This document shows positions 53,793 to 63,910 of a stretch of DNA of 64,000 bases, in pieces. How positions within the stretch are numbered: the first letter of the stretch is position 1; every line of letters starts with the position of its first letter. Source of the DNA: an uncultured Lachnospiraceae bacterium (GTDB lineage Bacteria > Bacillota > Clostridia > Lachnospirales > Lachnospiraceae); the NCBI GenBank assembly GCA_910578605.1, contig CAJTQG010000016.1, forward strand, positions 1 through 64,000. The letters are read 5' to 3'. The position numbers and the translations under genes are program-made. The notes under the pieces are model-generated. The model did not search any database, was not told where the DNA came from, and worked only from the letters and a program-made list of their open reading frames with translations.

Positions 53793-56083
53793 TTTTCTGT
53801 ATATAAGCCTTCCCCATTATCCTCGTAGGAGCGGGTGCTTGATGGTGGCTCCTCCTGCTTCTTGGAGGTGCTGGTTTCTCTGTGTTTGGTGTTACTTTCC
53901 GGCAGTTTTGTGTTTTTTGTAGTATGCTCCTTTGTGTCCTTTTGAAGGCTTCCCACAGAAAAAGCATTTTCGTTTTCTGAGGAAGCAAAAGAATCGGAAG
54001 TAGTGTTTTCCTGACCTTTTGTGTTATCTTCACTGGAGGAATCGCTGTTTTCTTTGCTGTTTTTCCAGTCTTGAATGGAAGCGTCCTCCAGTGTCTTTTC
54101 CGGATATTCGGGAAATTCAATATATTTTTTATTTTCATGAATACTAGTCATAAATTGCTGCCAGATTTTTCCTGACAAGGTATTTCCCACTCCGTCGGAT
54201 ATTATTTTTGGCATATCATAGCCGGTCCACACTGCTGTTGTGTAATATTTGCTGTAGCCCACCAGCCAGCTATCCCGATTACCGTTGGTTGTTCCTGTCT
54301 TGGCGGCACACTGGGCGTTTGTTACCTGATAATGTTTTCCGGTGCCATCCTCCAAAACATCCTTCAGTATATCAGTGATGACAACACAGGCATTTTCTTC
54401 ATAGATTCTCTTTTCCTCCATGGGATGCTCCACAATCACTGCTTTTGTGCTGTCCGTAATTTTTGAGATGCAGGTGGGAGTGCGATAAACGCCATTGTTT
54501 GCTATTGTACAGTAAGCGCTTGCCATCTCAAGAGGAGAGGTGCCGTAGGTGAAACCTCCAATAGAGGCCGCCATCACATAGTCTCTCGTATCAATTTTGG
54601 AAAAATTCATATCCTTTAAATATTGCAGGCCAGTGGCTGGGCTTAACTGTTCAAACAGAGACCAGGCTACTGTATTTTTAGATTTGATAATGGCATCCCG
54701 AAAAGTCATCTCCCCCTCATACACATTAGGAGAATTTTTTGGCCCTCCTTTTATTTTTTCGTCATTTACGATTGAGGAAGCTGTGTATCCTTTTCCAAGC
54801 AGAGGGGTGTATGTGAGAATTGGTTTGATGGAGCTGCCAGGCTGCCGGTGGCTCTGGTAGGCTCTGTTTAAGGTGTAACCGTTGAACTTCTGGGAGCGCC
54901 CGCCCACAATGGCATTTACATACCCAGTGGCATTGTCAATACATACGGCGGCACCTTGAAAAGTATAGATTCCCTCTTGATTTTTTTTCTTTGAGTATTC
55001 TTTTAAGGTGTTGTTTACAGTTTTTTGTAACTTATCCTGCATGTTCATGTCAATGGTAGTGTAGATTCGGTAGCCTTTTGTAAAAAGCTGATTAGAAAAC
55101 TGACTGTAAAGCTGGTTATATTCAATATGATAGATTTCTTCTTTGATATCAGAGTCAAAGTAATATTCTATCTCAAAGCCGGAATCTTCCATTAAGGACA
55201 GCACTGCACAATGGCGCACAAAAGTTTCCACATAATCACTTTTTTCCTTTTTGTGGGGGGTTAATTGGATTGCCTCGCCACATGCCTGCTCATACATATC
55301 TTTGTCAATATTTTGCTGTTCATACATTTGCAGAAGAATGCGGTCACGGCGAGCCAAGGTAGCCTCCATATTGGTAAAAGGGTCGTATAAGGTTGGATTA
55401 TTGGGAATGGCACATAAAAATATCATTTGGGAGAGGGACAATTGGGTTATGCTTTTATCAAAGTAGCCCTTAGCGGCAGACTGAATACCGTAAAATCCGT
55501 TTCCAAAGTAAATATTATTAATGTAAAATTCCAGCAGTTCTTCCTTGGAGTAGGTGTCCTCCAGCATACCAGCAATAAAAATTTCCTTTATTTTTCTATC
55601 AAAAGTGACTTCATGGGATAGAAAGATATTGCGAGAAAGCTGCTGGGTGATGGTACTTCCTCCCTGGGTGATTTCCCTGTTTTTCAAAAAGGAAAGGCTG
55701 GCCCGGACAATCGCTTTATAATCAATTCCCTTATGCTCATAAAATTTTCTATCTTCAGTAGTGACAAAGGCAAGCTTTACCATGTAGGGAATGTTTTCTG
55801 AAGTAAGATAATAGCAATCCTTCTGGGCAGACATGGAGGTAATAGGTGTTCCCTTTTTATCATAAATAATGCTTGTAAGATTGGAGGAAAAAGCATCTCT
55901 TCCCATGGAATTTACAAGGGCAGATGCCTCTTTTTTATATGCCTGCAGACGAAAGAAGATAATGATGGCGGAAAATAAAAAAAGTCCGCATATGGTAAGA
56001 AGTCCAGTTACCAATATTTTTTTCCACGCTTTGGGATTTTTCTTTTCTTTTTTACGTTTTTTAATAAGAGGCACTTTGTTCAC
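53780..56083 (-). CDS. Class A penicillin-binding protein (PBP1A family)
   Basis: The 767-residue bifunctional enzyme polymerises glycan strands and cross-links peptides outside the membrane. A Lys-rich cytoplasmic tip and one membrane helix (about 25-45) are followed by a GT51 domain (about 70-250; TTEDRKFYEHKG, QGGSTITQQLSRN). The transpeptidase domain (about 340-640) has GSSIKPI, SKNTVAW and AKTGTTNGN. The Ser/Thr/Glu-rich tail (about 665-767) is unstructured. The annotated start is a GTG whose upstream AAGGA is very close; a second GTG at 56074 is possible. It is convergent with the propeller-like gene and shares its terminator region. Confidence 0.95.
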   Translation of the reverse strand: MNKVPLIKKRKKEKKNPKAWKKILVTGLLTICGLFLFSAIIIFFRLQAYKKEASALVNSMGRDAFSSNLTSIIYDKKGTPITSMSAQKDCYYLTSENIPYMVKLAFVTTEDRKFYEHKGIDYKAIVRASLSFLKNREITQGGSTITQQLSRNIFLSHEVTFDRKIKEIFIAGMLEDTYSKEELLEFYINNIYFGNGFYGIQSAAKGYFDKSITQLSLSQMIFLCAIPNNPTLYDPFTNMEATLARRDRILLQMYEQQNIDKDMYEQACGEAIQLTPHKKEKSDYVETFVRHCAVLSLMEDSGFEIEYYFDSDIKEEIYHIEYNQLYSQFSNQLFTKGYRIYTTIDMNMQDKLQKTVNNTLKEYSKKKNQEGIYTFQGAAVCIDNATGYVNAIVGGRSQKFNGYTLNRAYQSHRQPGSSIKPILTYTPLLGKGYTASSIVNDEKIKGGPKNSPNVYEGEMTFRDAIIKSKNTVAWSLFEQLSPATGLQYLKDMNFSKIDTRDYVMAASIGGFTYGTSPLEMASAYCTIANNGVYRTPTCISKITDSTKAVIVEHPMEEKRIYEENACVVITDILKDVLEDGTGKHYQVTNAQCAAKTGTTNGNRDSWLVGYSKYYTTAVWTGYDMPKIISDGVGNTLSGKIWQQFMTSIHENKKYIEFPEYPEKTLEDASIQDWKNSKENSDSSSEDNTKGQENTTSDSFASSENENAFSVGSLQKDTKEHTTKNTKLPESNTKHRETSTSKKQEEPPSSTRSYEDNGEGLYTENWEG

Positions 56084-56228
56084 CGTCCTTAACTATTTTA
56101 AAGACACTTTGTCCTGTAAATTTCCTGTTGTTTCCAATGTTTTCTTATTATTTTACAGGATCAAAAAGTGTATGTTTTAAACATCATAACATGATTGTAA
56201 AAGTTTTGCCATAAATTCATGAAAAACC

Positions 56229-56257
56229 TTTACTTTCCCTGCCCAATGGGATAAGAT
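56229..56257 (+). promoter_or_regulatory. Candidate promoter for the GH43 gene
   Basis: TTTACT (56229-56234), 17-base spacer, TAAGAT (56252-56257), 45 bases before the ATG. Both boxes are moderate matches. Confidence 0.35.
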
Positions 56258-56301
56258 GAATGTATGTCGAAATCGAAAAATGAAAGGAGGATTTGTCTGA
56301 C

Positions 56302-59300
56302 ATGAAAAAAGGGAAGAAAAGCTTGGTTTGGCAGATTTCCAAAGTCTGTGCAGTTTCATTGCTGGTATTTACCACATATATGGGTATGATGGAGGAGACG
56401 GCAAAGGCAAAAACATCTGCAAAAGCACCAAAGAAAATTACCTTATCCACCAGCACAGGTGTGAAAAAGGTATATATCGGCGGACCTTCAAAGTATGCCT
56501 CACTGAAAATTAAAGTGGGAGTACAGCCTAAGAAGGCATCTTCAAAGGTAAAGTTTATTAACAAAAAACCAAAAATTGCCAAGGTTACAAGCAGCGGCAA
56601 GGTGACTGGAAAGAAGGTAGGAACGGCAAAAATTGTGGCAGTGTCCAAGGTGAAGCCGTCTAAGAAAAAAACAATCTCCATCAAGGTGGTAAAGTATGAA
56701 AAGAGAGTTCGCCCTGGCAGTATCAGTGCAAGGATATCCAAAACCACCCTGTTAAGCGGGGGTACGGCAAAGATTACCGCTAGTGTGAAACCTGCTGACA
56801 CAACAAACAAAACGATAAAATATAGGTCGACAAACAATGCATTAGCAACCGTGACAAGCAGCGGAATTGTTACAGCAAACACAAGCGGCAGAGCAGGTGT
56901 TGTAAAGATTCGTGTCTACTGTGGAGATAAGAACAAGAGAAATCAAACAGTTTATAAGGATTTTTCTATTACTGTGCTTCCTGTGGCGGTGGAATCAGTG
57001 TCCACTCTGGCAACAAAGAAAATAGGAACTTCCATGACAGAACAATTGTATGCCTCTGTTCGTCCGTTTAATGCCACTAACAAGACATTGAAGTATACAT
57101 CCTCCAATCCGGCAGTTGTCTCAGTTAATGCCAAAGGAGAGATCACTTCCCATGAGGAGACAGGGGTTGCAGTAATTACAGTTACCTCCTCCAACGGAAA
57201 AAAAGCAACTTGTCGTGTTCAGGTGGAAGTAAAGCAGATTTCTATTCATGATCCTTCCATCACTGTGGACAAGGATGGTACCTATTACTTGTTTGGAACA
57301 CATTTAGGTGCTGGTAAATCTAATGATTTGAAGTCGTGGACAGATATTGGCGGCTGTTTTCGTCTTTTTGGTGTGTCGGAGAGCAAGTTTGTGAGCAAGA
57401 TGAACAAAGTATATAGCTGGATGAATATATCTTCTTACGCATCAAAGAATTTCACATACACATGGGCGCCTTCAGTTATTTATAATGAGACAACGAAAAA
57501 ATACTATTATTATGCATGTACCTCGGAGTTTGGCACCACAGATTCAGTCATCTGGTTTGCCACTGCAGATAAGATAACGGGGCCTTACTCTGCGCCAACA
57601 CCAATTATTTACTCTGGCTTTATCAATCAAACTGCAGGTACCTGGTCCTATAACAGAACCAACATTAAGGAGCTGATTGCCAACAAAAAATTAGATGGGG
57701 TGAGCAGCAGTTGGTTTGATTCAAAGGGCAATTACAACAGTGCACCAGGCAGAATGCCAAATGCCATTGATCCAACAGTATTCTACGATAAAAATGGGAA
57801 GATGTGGATGACATATGGCTCATTCTCAGGCGGTATTTATATTTTAGAGATTGACACAAAGACAGGTATGCCTATATATCCAGCAAGGGATGACAAGGCA
57901 AACAATGTGGTTGCCTACTTTGGAAAGCAGATTACAACCTCTGTGTCCACGGCGGGAAGTCATGGAAACGGGGAAGGACCATTTATAATGTATGACCCAG
58001 CAAGCGATTACTATTATCTCTATATTACTTACGGCGGACTTGGAGCATTGGACGGTTACAATGCAAGAGTATTCCGCTCCAAAAATCCCGATGGCCCATA
58101 TGAGGACGGGGCAGGCAACAATGCTATGACAGGTGTGAACAAAGGCTTGAAGATGATGGGTAACTATCAAATTACCAGCACCCCTGGTTATCTTTCCCCA
58201 GGACATACGTCGGAGTTAGCAGACAGGGACGGCAAGTTGTATCATATTTATCATACTCGGTTTAATGATGGAGCAGGAAACGGACATTTAGTGAGGGTTC
58301 ATCAGATGTTTGTCAACTCTCAAGGTTGGACAGTTCCGCTTCCGTACGCTTACACAGGGGAAACAATAAGCAAGACCGGCTATAACACAGACGAGGTAGT
58401 GGGAATTTATGAATTTATCAATCATGGCAACACAACGGTAACAACAGATTCATTTCCTAATGTAGGCTCTATTATGGGAAAAAGTCAGACGATTTCTCTC
58501 AATCAGGATGGAACAATCGGAGGAGACAAGAGCGGAACATGGAGTTTTGAAGGAGAAAATACACCTAATGTGAAGCTTGAAATCGACGGAGTGACCTACT
58601 ATGGAGTATTCTGTTATCAGAGAGATGAGTCCGGCTCCCGTCAAAACAGAATGGTGTTCTCGGCGGCAGGCTCCGATAACTGTACTATATGGGGCGTGAA
58701 ATATAACCAGAATGAAGAGATGGATAAAGCATTAACCAGCTTGACAAATCATATTCAAGGAAATGTCCGCTCTGATTTGCCGGGGAAGGATATGGGAGGT
58801 CTAAATATTTCTTACACATCCAGCAATCCGGCAGTGATATCAAGTGAAGGAAAAGTAACAAGAGGTGAAGCTGACCAGAAAGTAACTTTACAGGTGAAGC
58901 TGGAAAGAGGAACAGCTTCAAAAACTAAGAGTATTTCTGTAACAGTAAAAGCATCAGTGAGTGCCACAGTAAATGCCCAAGGTATTTTGGCACAGTACAG
59001 CTTTGATGACAGTGGAGACTTAGGCAAGGATGCATCAGGCAACGGATTGTCAGCTATTACAAATGATACAGCGTTTAAAGATAGCTTTGCAGGACGCAAT
59101 GGTGTACTGCAGTTTACCGGAGGACTAGACAGCTTTGTAAAATTACCGGCAGAAATATGCCGAACAGAGGATTTTACTTTCTCAGGATGGGTATATTCCA
59201 CAAAAGCTGATTGGTGGCAGAGAATATTTGATTTAGGTGACGGTGAAGGCAATTCTGCATTTTTGACAAACTGCGGAGGTGCAGGCGTGCTTCGATTTGA

Positions 59301-59604
59301 TTTGACTAGCACAAAGACAGGATTCTATTTAGATGACAATGAGATACTTCCTTTGAACAGCTGGAATCATATAGCAGTGACAATGAAGCATGATGGTTCT
59401 GCAGCGTTGTACTTAAATGGCAAATTAGTATCTATACAAAATGCAGGCAGTTTGAAATTTATGTTAAATGATTTTGCAGGAACCAACAACTATTTAGGAA
59501 AGAGCCAATATGCAGCCGATCCGTTGTTTGAGGGATATATGGATGATATTACCTTCTACGGAAAGGCATTGACAGCCCAGGAGATAGAACAATTGGCAAA
59601 ATAA
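56302..59604 (+). CDS. Secreted GH43 arabinanase-like enzyme with Big_2 and LamG modules
   Basis: The 1100-residue product has a signal peptide (about 1-33) and Lys/Thr-rich Big_2-type Ig repeats (about 40-310; TSSNPAVVSV, VATITV). A GH43 five-bladed propeller follows with base Asp317 (IHDPSITVD), pKa-modulating Asp490 (AIDPTVFYD) and acid Glu558 (GNGEGPF), the arabinan endo-1,5-alpha-L-arabinanase arrangement. Then come an Abn2-like beta-barrel (about 690-800), another Ig-like repeat and a C-terminal LamG (about 880-1095). It should cut arabinan side chains of pectin outside the cell. A TTG at 56293 opens the frame, but the ATG at 56302 behind AGGAGG is preferred. A strong terminator follows. 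Confidence 0.9.
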   Translation: MKKGKKSLVWQISKVCAVSLLVFTTYMGMMEETAKAKTSAKAPKKITLSTSTGVKKVYIGGPSKYASLKIKVGVQPKKASSKVKFINKKPKIAKVTSSGKVTGKKVGTAKIVAVSKVKPSKKKTISIKVVKYEKRVRPGSISARISKTTLLSGGTAKITASVKPADTTNKTIKYRSTNNALATVTSSGIVTANTSGRAGVVKIRVYCGDKNKRNQTVYKDFSITVLPVAVESVSTLATKKIGTSMTEQLYASVRPFNATNKTLKYTSSNPAVVSVNAKGEITSHEETGVAVITVTSSNGKKATCRVQVEVKQISIHDPSITVDKDGTYYLFGTHLGAGKSNDLKSWTDIGGCFRLFGVSESKFVSKMNKVYSWMNISSYASKNFTYTWAPSVIYNETTKKYYYYACTSEFGTTDSVIWFATADKITGPYSAPTPIIYSGFINQTAGTWSYNRTNIKELIANKKLDGVSSSWFDSKGNYNSAPGRMPNAIDPTVFYDKNGKMWMTYGSFSGGIYILEIDTKTGMPIYPARDDKANNVVAYFGKQITTSVSTAGSHGNGEGPFIMYDPASDYYYLYITYGGLGALDGYNARVFRSKNPDGPYEDGAGNNAMTGVNKGLKMMGNYQITSTPGYLSPGHTSELADRDGKLYHIYHTRFNDGAGNGHLVRVHQMFVNSQGWTVPLPYAYTGETISKTGYNTDEVVGIYEFINHGNTTVTTDSFPNVGSIMGKSQTISLNQDGTIGGDKSGTWSFEGENTPNVKLEIDGVTYYGVFCYQRDESGSRQNRMVFSAAGSDNCTIWGVKYNQNEEMDKALTSLTNHIQGNVRSDLPGKDMGGLNISYTSSNPAVISSEGKVTRGEADQKVTLQVKLERGTASKTKSISVTVKASVSATVNAQGILAQYSFDDSGDLGKDASGNGLSAITNDTAFKDSFAGRNGVLQFTGGLDSFVKLPAEICRTEDFTFSGWVYSTKADWWQRIFDLGDGEGNSAFLTNCGGAGVLRFDLTSTKTGFYLDDNEILPLNSWNHIAVTMKHDGSAALYLNGKLVSIQNAGSLKFMLNDFAGTNNYLGKSQYAADPLFEGYMDDITFYGKALTAQEIEQLAK

Positions 59605-59745
59605 AATAATTTAAATGTCGATGATGGCAGATGGTGCGGTTTTGACAAAGAAGATTAGCATAAAGGCGCCAACGAAATCTTTGTATGTTGAGGCCAAGAA
59701 AGAATAAGACAGTAAAATTATATTATGACAAAAGATAAAAAGATG

Positions 59746-59780
59746 AGCTTTCTCCTTTGGATGAGGAGAAAGCTTATTTT
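59746..59780 (+). terminator. Terminator after the GH43 gene
   Basis: AGCTTTCTCCT (59746-59756) pairs perfectly with AGGAGAAAGCT (59764-59774), followed by TATTTT. Confidence 0.9.
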
Positions 59781-59816
59781 GTTACTGATTGAATTTTCAA
59801 TCGAAAAATAGAAATT

Positions 59817-60698
59817 TTAATGATGCTTTCGGTATTCCATGGGAGTACATCCCATGGCTTTCTTAAACACCCGGGAAAAATAGTTGGGTGTGGCAAAGCC
59901 TACATGGTCTGATATTTCTGTAATGCTCATATTCGTTCGCTGTATATATTCCAAGCTTTTTTCGATGCGGTAATGAATTAGATAATCAAAGATAGTCTGA
60001 TTCATACACCGCTTAAACATGCGGCATGTTTCGTTGGAACAAAGGTGTACATGATTTGACAGCTGTTCTAAAGTAATATTTTCCTGGTAGTGAGTTTGTA
60101 TATATTCTATAATTTGTCGAATGCGCATAGTATCTTTATTTGGCTTTGAATGTTCAAGTTCATCCAACTCTGCATGTTCGTAGATTTCCAGCCATATGGT
60201 CATTAAGGCGATTTGAATTTGAAGCTCTGTGGAGCGTGAAGGGGTGGCGCAGAGCAGACGTATATGCTCTATCAGTTCCAAAATATGCTGCTGCCATGGG
60301 ATATGGGAGGAAAACAAAATGGAGGAGCAGGCAGGGGAATTTAAGATAGGATGCATAAATTTATTGTCCATTACACTGGAGGAGTAGCCGTACAATAATC
60401 TGGGATGAAAGGTGATAGAAAGGTAGCTGCAATCCTGACTGTCTAGGCGGCGTCCGGTGTGAAGCATATTGGAATTACAAAACAATCCTTGGGACGCTCT
60501 CAAGGAGTAGATTTTTTCATTGACCTGATAGGAAATGCTTCCCTCCATGACAAGTGTGAGTTCTATTTCAGGATGCCAGTGCCAGGAGAAGGAACCGGTC
60601 TCAAAATAGGACAACCGTTCATAGCTGATGCGAAATGGGAATTCATAGCTTCCATGCTGCTTAATTTCTTTTTGCTCCTTGTCTATCTGTAATTGCAT
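59817..60698 (-). CDS. AraC-family transcriptional regulator
   Basis: The 293-residue regulator has an N-terminal cupin-like sugar-binding domain (about 15-140; SFSWHWHPEIELTLVMEG) and a C-terminal double HTH (about 195-290; ITLEQLSNHVHLCSNETCRM and ISDHVGFATPNYFSRVFKKA). AraC proteins of this form activate sugar catabolic operons when the ligand binds. It is divergent from galK and next to two GH43 genes, so control by arabinose, galactose or an arabino-oligosaccharide is likely. AAAAGGAGTGCTGATTT precedes the ATG. Confidence 0.92.
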   Translation of the reverse strand: MQLQIDKEQKEIKQHGSYEFPFRISYERLSYFETGSFSWHWHPEIELTLVMEGSISYQVNEKIYSLRASQGLFCNSNMLHTGRRLDSQDCSYLSITFHPRLLYGYSSSVMDNKFMHPILNSPACSSILFSSHIPWQQHILELIEHIRLLCATPSRSTELQIQIALMTIWLEIYEHAELDELEHSKPNKDTMRIRQIIEYIQTHYQENITLEQLSNHVHLCSNETCRMFKRCMNQTIFDYLIHYRIEKSLEYIQRTNMSITEISDHVGFATPNYFSRVFKKAMGCTPMEYRKHH

Positions 60699-60792
60699 AA
60701 ATCAGCACTCCTTTTATTTTTTTGTAAAATATTTCTGTATAAATCTTTATGGTAATGAAATCTCAAAATTATTTCTTTATTTCTCTAAATAG

Positions 60793-60821
60793 TTGATGAA
60801 AAATCAATATAGTTTTATTAT
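60793..60821 (+). promoter_or_regulatory. Promoter for galK
   Basis: TTGATG (60793-60798), 17-base spacer and TATTAT (60816-60821), in the 210-base region divergent to the AraC gene. AraC binding sites are expected here but none is certain. Confidence 0.5.
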
Positions 60822-60909
60822 ATTGTTATTAACAGAAAAGTCAAATATAGTACAGCAGGAAACAAAAATTTCTAGTGAATTGAGATGAGTTATGAGAAAG
60901 GAGACGATT

Positions 60910-62100
60910 ATGGAGTACACATTGCCGCAATTAAAAGAAAAATTTTATGAGCTGTTTGGGGAGGGGGAGAATGGAAAAATGTATTTTGCACCAGGCAGGG
61001 TAAATTTAATTGGAGAGCACACAGACTATAATGGAGGACATGTATTTCCCTGTGCATTGACAATTGGAACATATGGTGTGATACGAAAAAGGGCGGATAA
61101 GCTGCTAAAATTTTATTCCTTGAATTTTCCTCAGGACGGCATGGTAACAGTATCTTTGGACCATTTAGTGCCAGAAGAGGCAGACGGATGGACCAACTAT
61201 CCAAAAGGAGTAGTGTGGGCATTTGAAAAAAAGGGATACATGATAGAAAACGGAGCAGATATATTGATATATGGAGACATTCCCCCAGGCTCCGGTCTAT
61301 CCTCCTCTGCCTCCCTGGAGGTGCTTACAGGTTTCATGTTAATGGACACCATGGGGCTTAATATTTCCATGACGGAGCTGGCATTACTTGGACAGTACAG
61401 TGAGAATCATTTTAATGGAATGAACTGCGGTATTATGGATCAGTTCGCCAGTGCAATGGGAAAGAAAAACTGTGCTATTTTTCTAGATACCAATACATTA
61501 CAGTATGAGTATTCTCCAATTGATCTTAAGGATGCCAGAATTATTATTACGAACAGCAAAGTGAAGCACAGCTTAGTTTCCTCCGCTTATAACGACAGAA
61601 GGAGGGAATGTGAATTTGCATTGGAGCAGCTTCAGACGGTGACAGATATTCAGACATTGGGAGACTTGACGATACAAGAGTTTGAACAGTACAAGGATGC
61701 TATTACAGATGATGTGAGGAGAAAAAGAGCAAAGCATGCCGTGTATGAAAATTACAGAACGATTCAGGCGGTGGAGGCTCTGAAGGAAAATAATATAGAA
61801 AGCTTTGGAAGTATGATGAATGAGGCACATATTTCCATGAGGGACGATTATGAGGCATCCTGTTTAGAGACAGATATTTTAGCGGAGTTGGCATGGGATA
61901 TACCAGGAGTGCTGGGTTCTAGAATTACAGGGGGAGGTTTTGGAGGCTGCACAGTCAGCATTGTGAAAAATGAAGCCGTTGAGGAATTTAAAAAGCTTGT
62001 ATATGAAGGTTATTTGGAGAGAACAGGAAACAAAGCAGAATTTTACGTGGTAGATATAGGGGATGGCGCCCGTTGCTTAGAGGAGGAAAGGGAAATCTAA
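60910..62100 (+). CDS. galK: Galactokinase
   Basis: The 396-residue GHMP kinase phosphorylates alpha-D-galactose to galactose 1-phosphate, the entry of the Leloir pathway. Signatures are GRVNLIGEHTDYNGG at the N-terminus, the ATP-binding PPGSGLSSSASLEV, catalytic Asp in GIMDQFASAMG and GGGFGGCTVSIV near the C-terminus. An ATG at 60892 is in frame, but AAAGGAGACGATT directly precedes ATG 60910, giving MEYTLPQLK. It is followed by galT and is divergent from an AraC regulator. Confidence 0.96.
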   Translation: MEYTLPQLKEKFYELFGEGENGKMYFAPGRVNLIGEHTDYNGGHVFPCALTIGTYGVIRKRADKLLKFYSLNFPQDGMVTVSLDHLVPEEADGWTNYPKGVVWAFEKKGYMIENGADILIYGDIPPGSGLSSSASLEVLTGFMLMDTMGLNISMTELALLGQYSENHFNGMNCGIMDQFASAMGKKNCAIFLDTNTLQYEYSPIDLKDARIIITNSKVKHSLVSSAYNDRRRECEFALEQLQTVTDIQTLGDLTIQEFEQYKDAITDDVRRKRAKHAVYENYRTIQAVEALKENNIESFGSMMNEAHISMRDDYEASCLETDILAELAWDIPGVLGSRITGGGFGGCTVSIVKNEAVEEFKKLVYEGYLERTGNKAEFYVVDIGDGARCLEEEREI

Positions 62101-62233
62101 TCAATATGTTTAGAAAGGCGGTATGTCAGCATATGGAAAAAATGAAGATTATAAATTTTTAGAATGAATTATGAAAATTGGTTGTGCCGGCTTTGCCGGT
62201 AGGGCTGGAAAGTTGGAAAGGAGCGAAAAGCAG

Positions 62234-63772
62234 ATGCTGTCAGAATATATTGCAAGGCTGGTGGAATATGGAATTCGTACAGGTTTAGTGCCGGAGTGTG
62301 AGAGAATATATACAACAAATTTGCTGCTAGATAAATTTGGAGAGAAGGAATATATTTTGGGAGAAAGCCGGCTAGAGGAGAAAGAGGAGCAGATGCCCCT
62401 AGAAGAGATTTTACAGGGACTATTAAGGGAGGCCGGCAAAAGAAATTTAATGGGGGAGGGGGTAACCCAGCAGGATTTATTTGACACGGGGCTGATGAAT
62501 TGTCTTGTGCCCAGACCAGTTCAGGTACAGCAGACATTTTGGGAAGCATATAAAAGTTCTCCTATGGAAGCGACAAACTATTTTTATAAGCTCAGTCAGG
62601 ACAGCAATTATATAAGGCGCTACCGAATTGCCAAAGATGAGAAGTGGACGGTAGACAGCAAGTACGGTGTTTTAGATATTACGATTAATTTGTCTAAGCC
62701 GGAGAAGGATCCAATAGCAATTGCGGCGGCGGGAAAACAGGAGAGTGTCAGTTATCCCAAATGTCAGCTTTGTATGGAGAATGAGGGCTATGCAGGGCGC
62801 CTTGACCATCCGGCAAGGCAAAATCATCGTGTCATTCCGGTTACCATTGATGGAGGAGGATGGGGCTTTCAGTATTCTCCCTATGTGTATTATAACGAGC
62901 ATTGTATTGTGTTTAATTTACAGCATGTTCCCATGAAGATTGACGAGGCAACATTTAGAAAGTTGTTTGATTTTGTAAAACAATTCCCCCACTACTTTGT
63001 GGGCTCTAACGCAGACCTGCCCATTGTTGGAGGCTCCATTTTAAGCCACGACCATTTTCAAGGGGGGAATTATGAGTTTGCCATGGCCAGAGCTCCAATT
63101 GAAATACCGGTTACAATAAAAGGCTTTGAGGATGTGGAGGCAGGAATTTTAAAATGGCCGTTGTCGGTGCTACGGATTCGCCACTTAGATGCAGACAGGC
63201 TTATTAGCCTTGCTGCCCATGTGCTGGATAAATGGCGAAATTACACAGATGAGGATGCCTTTATTTTTGCCGAGACAGAGGGAAATTCCCATAATACCAT
63301 TACACCCATTGCTAGAAAATCCGGAGGGTTGTATGAGTTGGATTTGACACTGCGCAATAATATTACAACGAAAGAACATCCGTTGGGTGTATTTCATCCC
63401 CATACTAAGCTTCACCATATAAAGAAGGAAAATATTGGATTGATTGAGGTGATGGGATTAGCGGTGCTTCCGGCAAGGTTGAAAAGGGAAATGTTACTGA
63501 TGAAGGATGTACTGATATCAGGTAAAAATGTAAGGGAAGTGGAAGAATTAAAGGCACATCATGAATGGCTGGAGGAGCTGATAGAGAGCCGGAAGAAATG
63601 TAATCAGAATGAGGGGGAGAGGGATTTTTCAAAAATGGGGGAGGAACAAGTGATGGATATTTTGCGCATGGAAGTGGGCAAAGTGTTTGTGCAGGTGTTG
63701 GAGGATGCAGGAGTTTTTAAGTGTGATGAGTCCGGAAGGCAGGCTTTTTTGCGATTTGTGAAAACGTTGTGA
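62234..63772 (+). CDS. galT: Class II UDP-glucose--hexose-1-phosphate uridylyltransferase
   Basis: The 512-residue enzyme swaps UMP between UDP-glucose and galactose 1-phosphate, giving UDP-galactose and glucose 1-phosphate. Its length and motifs are those of the Firmicute-type class II GalT: GLMNCLVPRP, CQLCMENEGYAGR, and the active-site SHDHFQGG with the following His. A longer frame begins at ATG 62171, but its extra 21 residues lack a ribosome site, whereas GGAG lies ten bases before ATG 62234. It forms an operon with galK 133 bases upstream. galE is not in the window. Confidence 0.95.
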   Translation: MLSEYIARLVEYGIRTGLVPECERIYTTNLLLDKFGEKEYILGESRLEEKEEQMPLEEILQGLLREAGKRNLMGEGVTQQDLFDTGLMNCLVPRPVQVQQTFWEAYKSSPMEATNYFYKLSQDSNYIRRYRIAKDEKWTVDSKYGVLDITINLSKPEKDPIAIAAAGKQESVSYPKCQLCMENEGYAGRLDHPARQNHRVIPVTIDGGGWGFQYSPYVYYNEHCIVFNLQHVPMKIDEATFRKLFDFVKQFPHYFVGSNADLPIVGGSILSHDHFQGGNYEFAMARAPIEIPVTIKGFEDVEAGILKWPLSVLRIRHLDADRLISLAAHVLDKWRNYTDEDAFIFAETEGNSHNTITPIARKSGGLYELDLTLRNNITTKEHPLGVFHPHTKLHHIKKENIGLIEVMGLAVLPARLKREMLLMKDVLISGKNVREVEELKAHHEWLEELIESRKKCNQNEGERDFSKMGEEQVMDILRMEVGKVFVQVLEDAGVFKCDESGRQAFLRFVKTL

Positions 63773-63910
63773 GGCTTACGGAGCATATTTCACTTTTGGA
63801 GTAATATATAACTATGTGTTATGTGTCAAATATATTTATCAAATGTTCATGTATGCATGTTCGCTTAGTATTATGGCACGCAGGAAAAAGAGAAAGGGAA
63901 GGAGAAGGAA

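Noticed and set aside
56217..56882. 221-codon hydrophobic frame antisense to the GH43 Ig repeats
   Set aside because: Lys/Thr/Val codons read backwards give Phe/Val/Leu-rich peptides; no start signals.
62171..62233. Longer N-terminus for GalT
   Set aside because: No ribosome site at 62171, whereas GGAG precedes the ATG at 62234.
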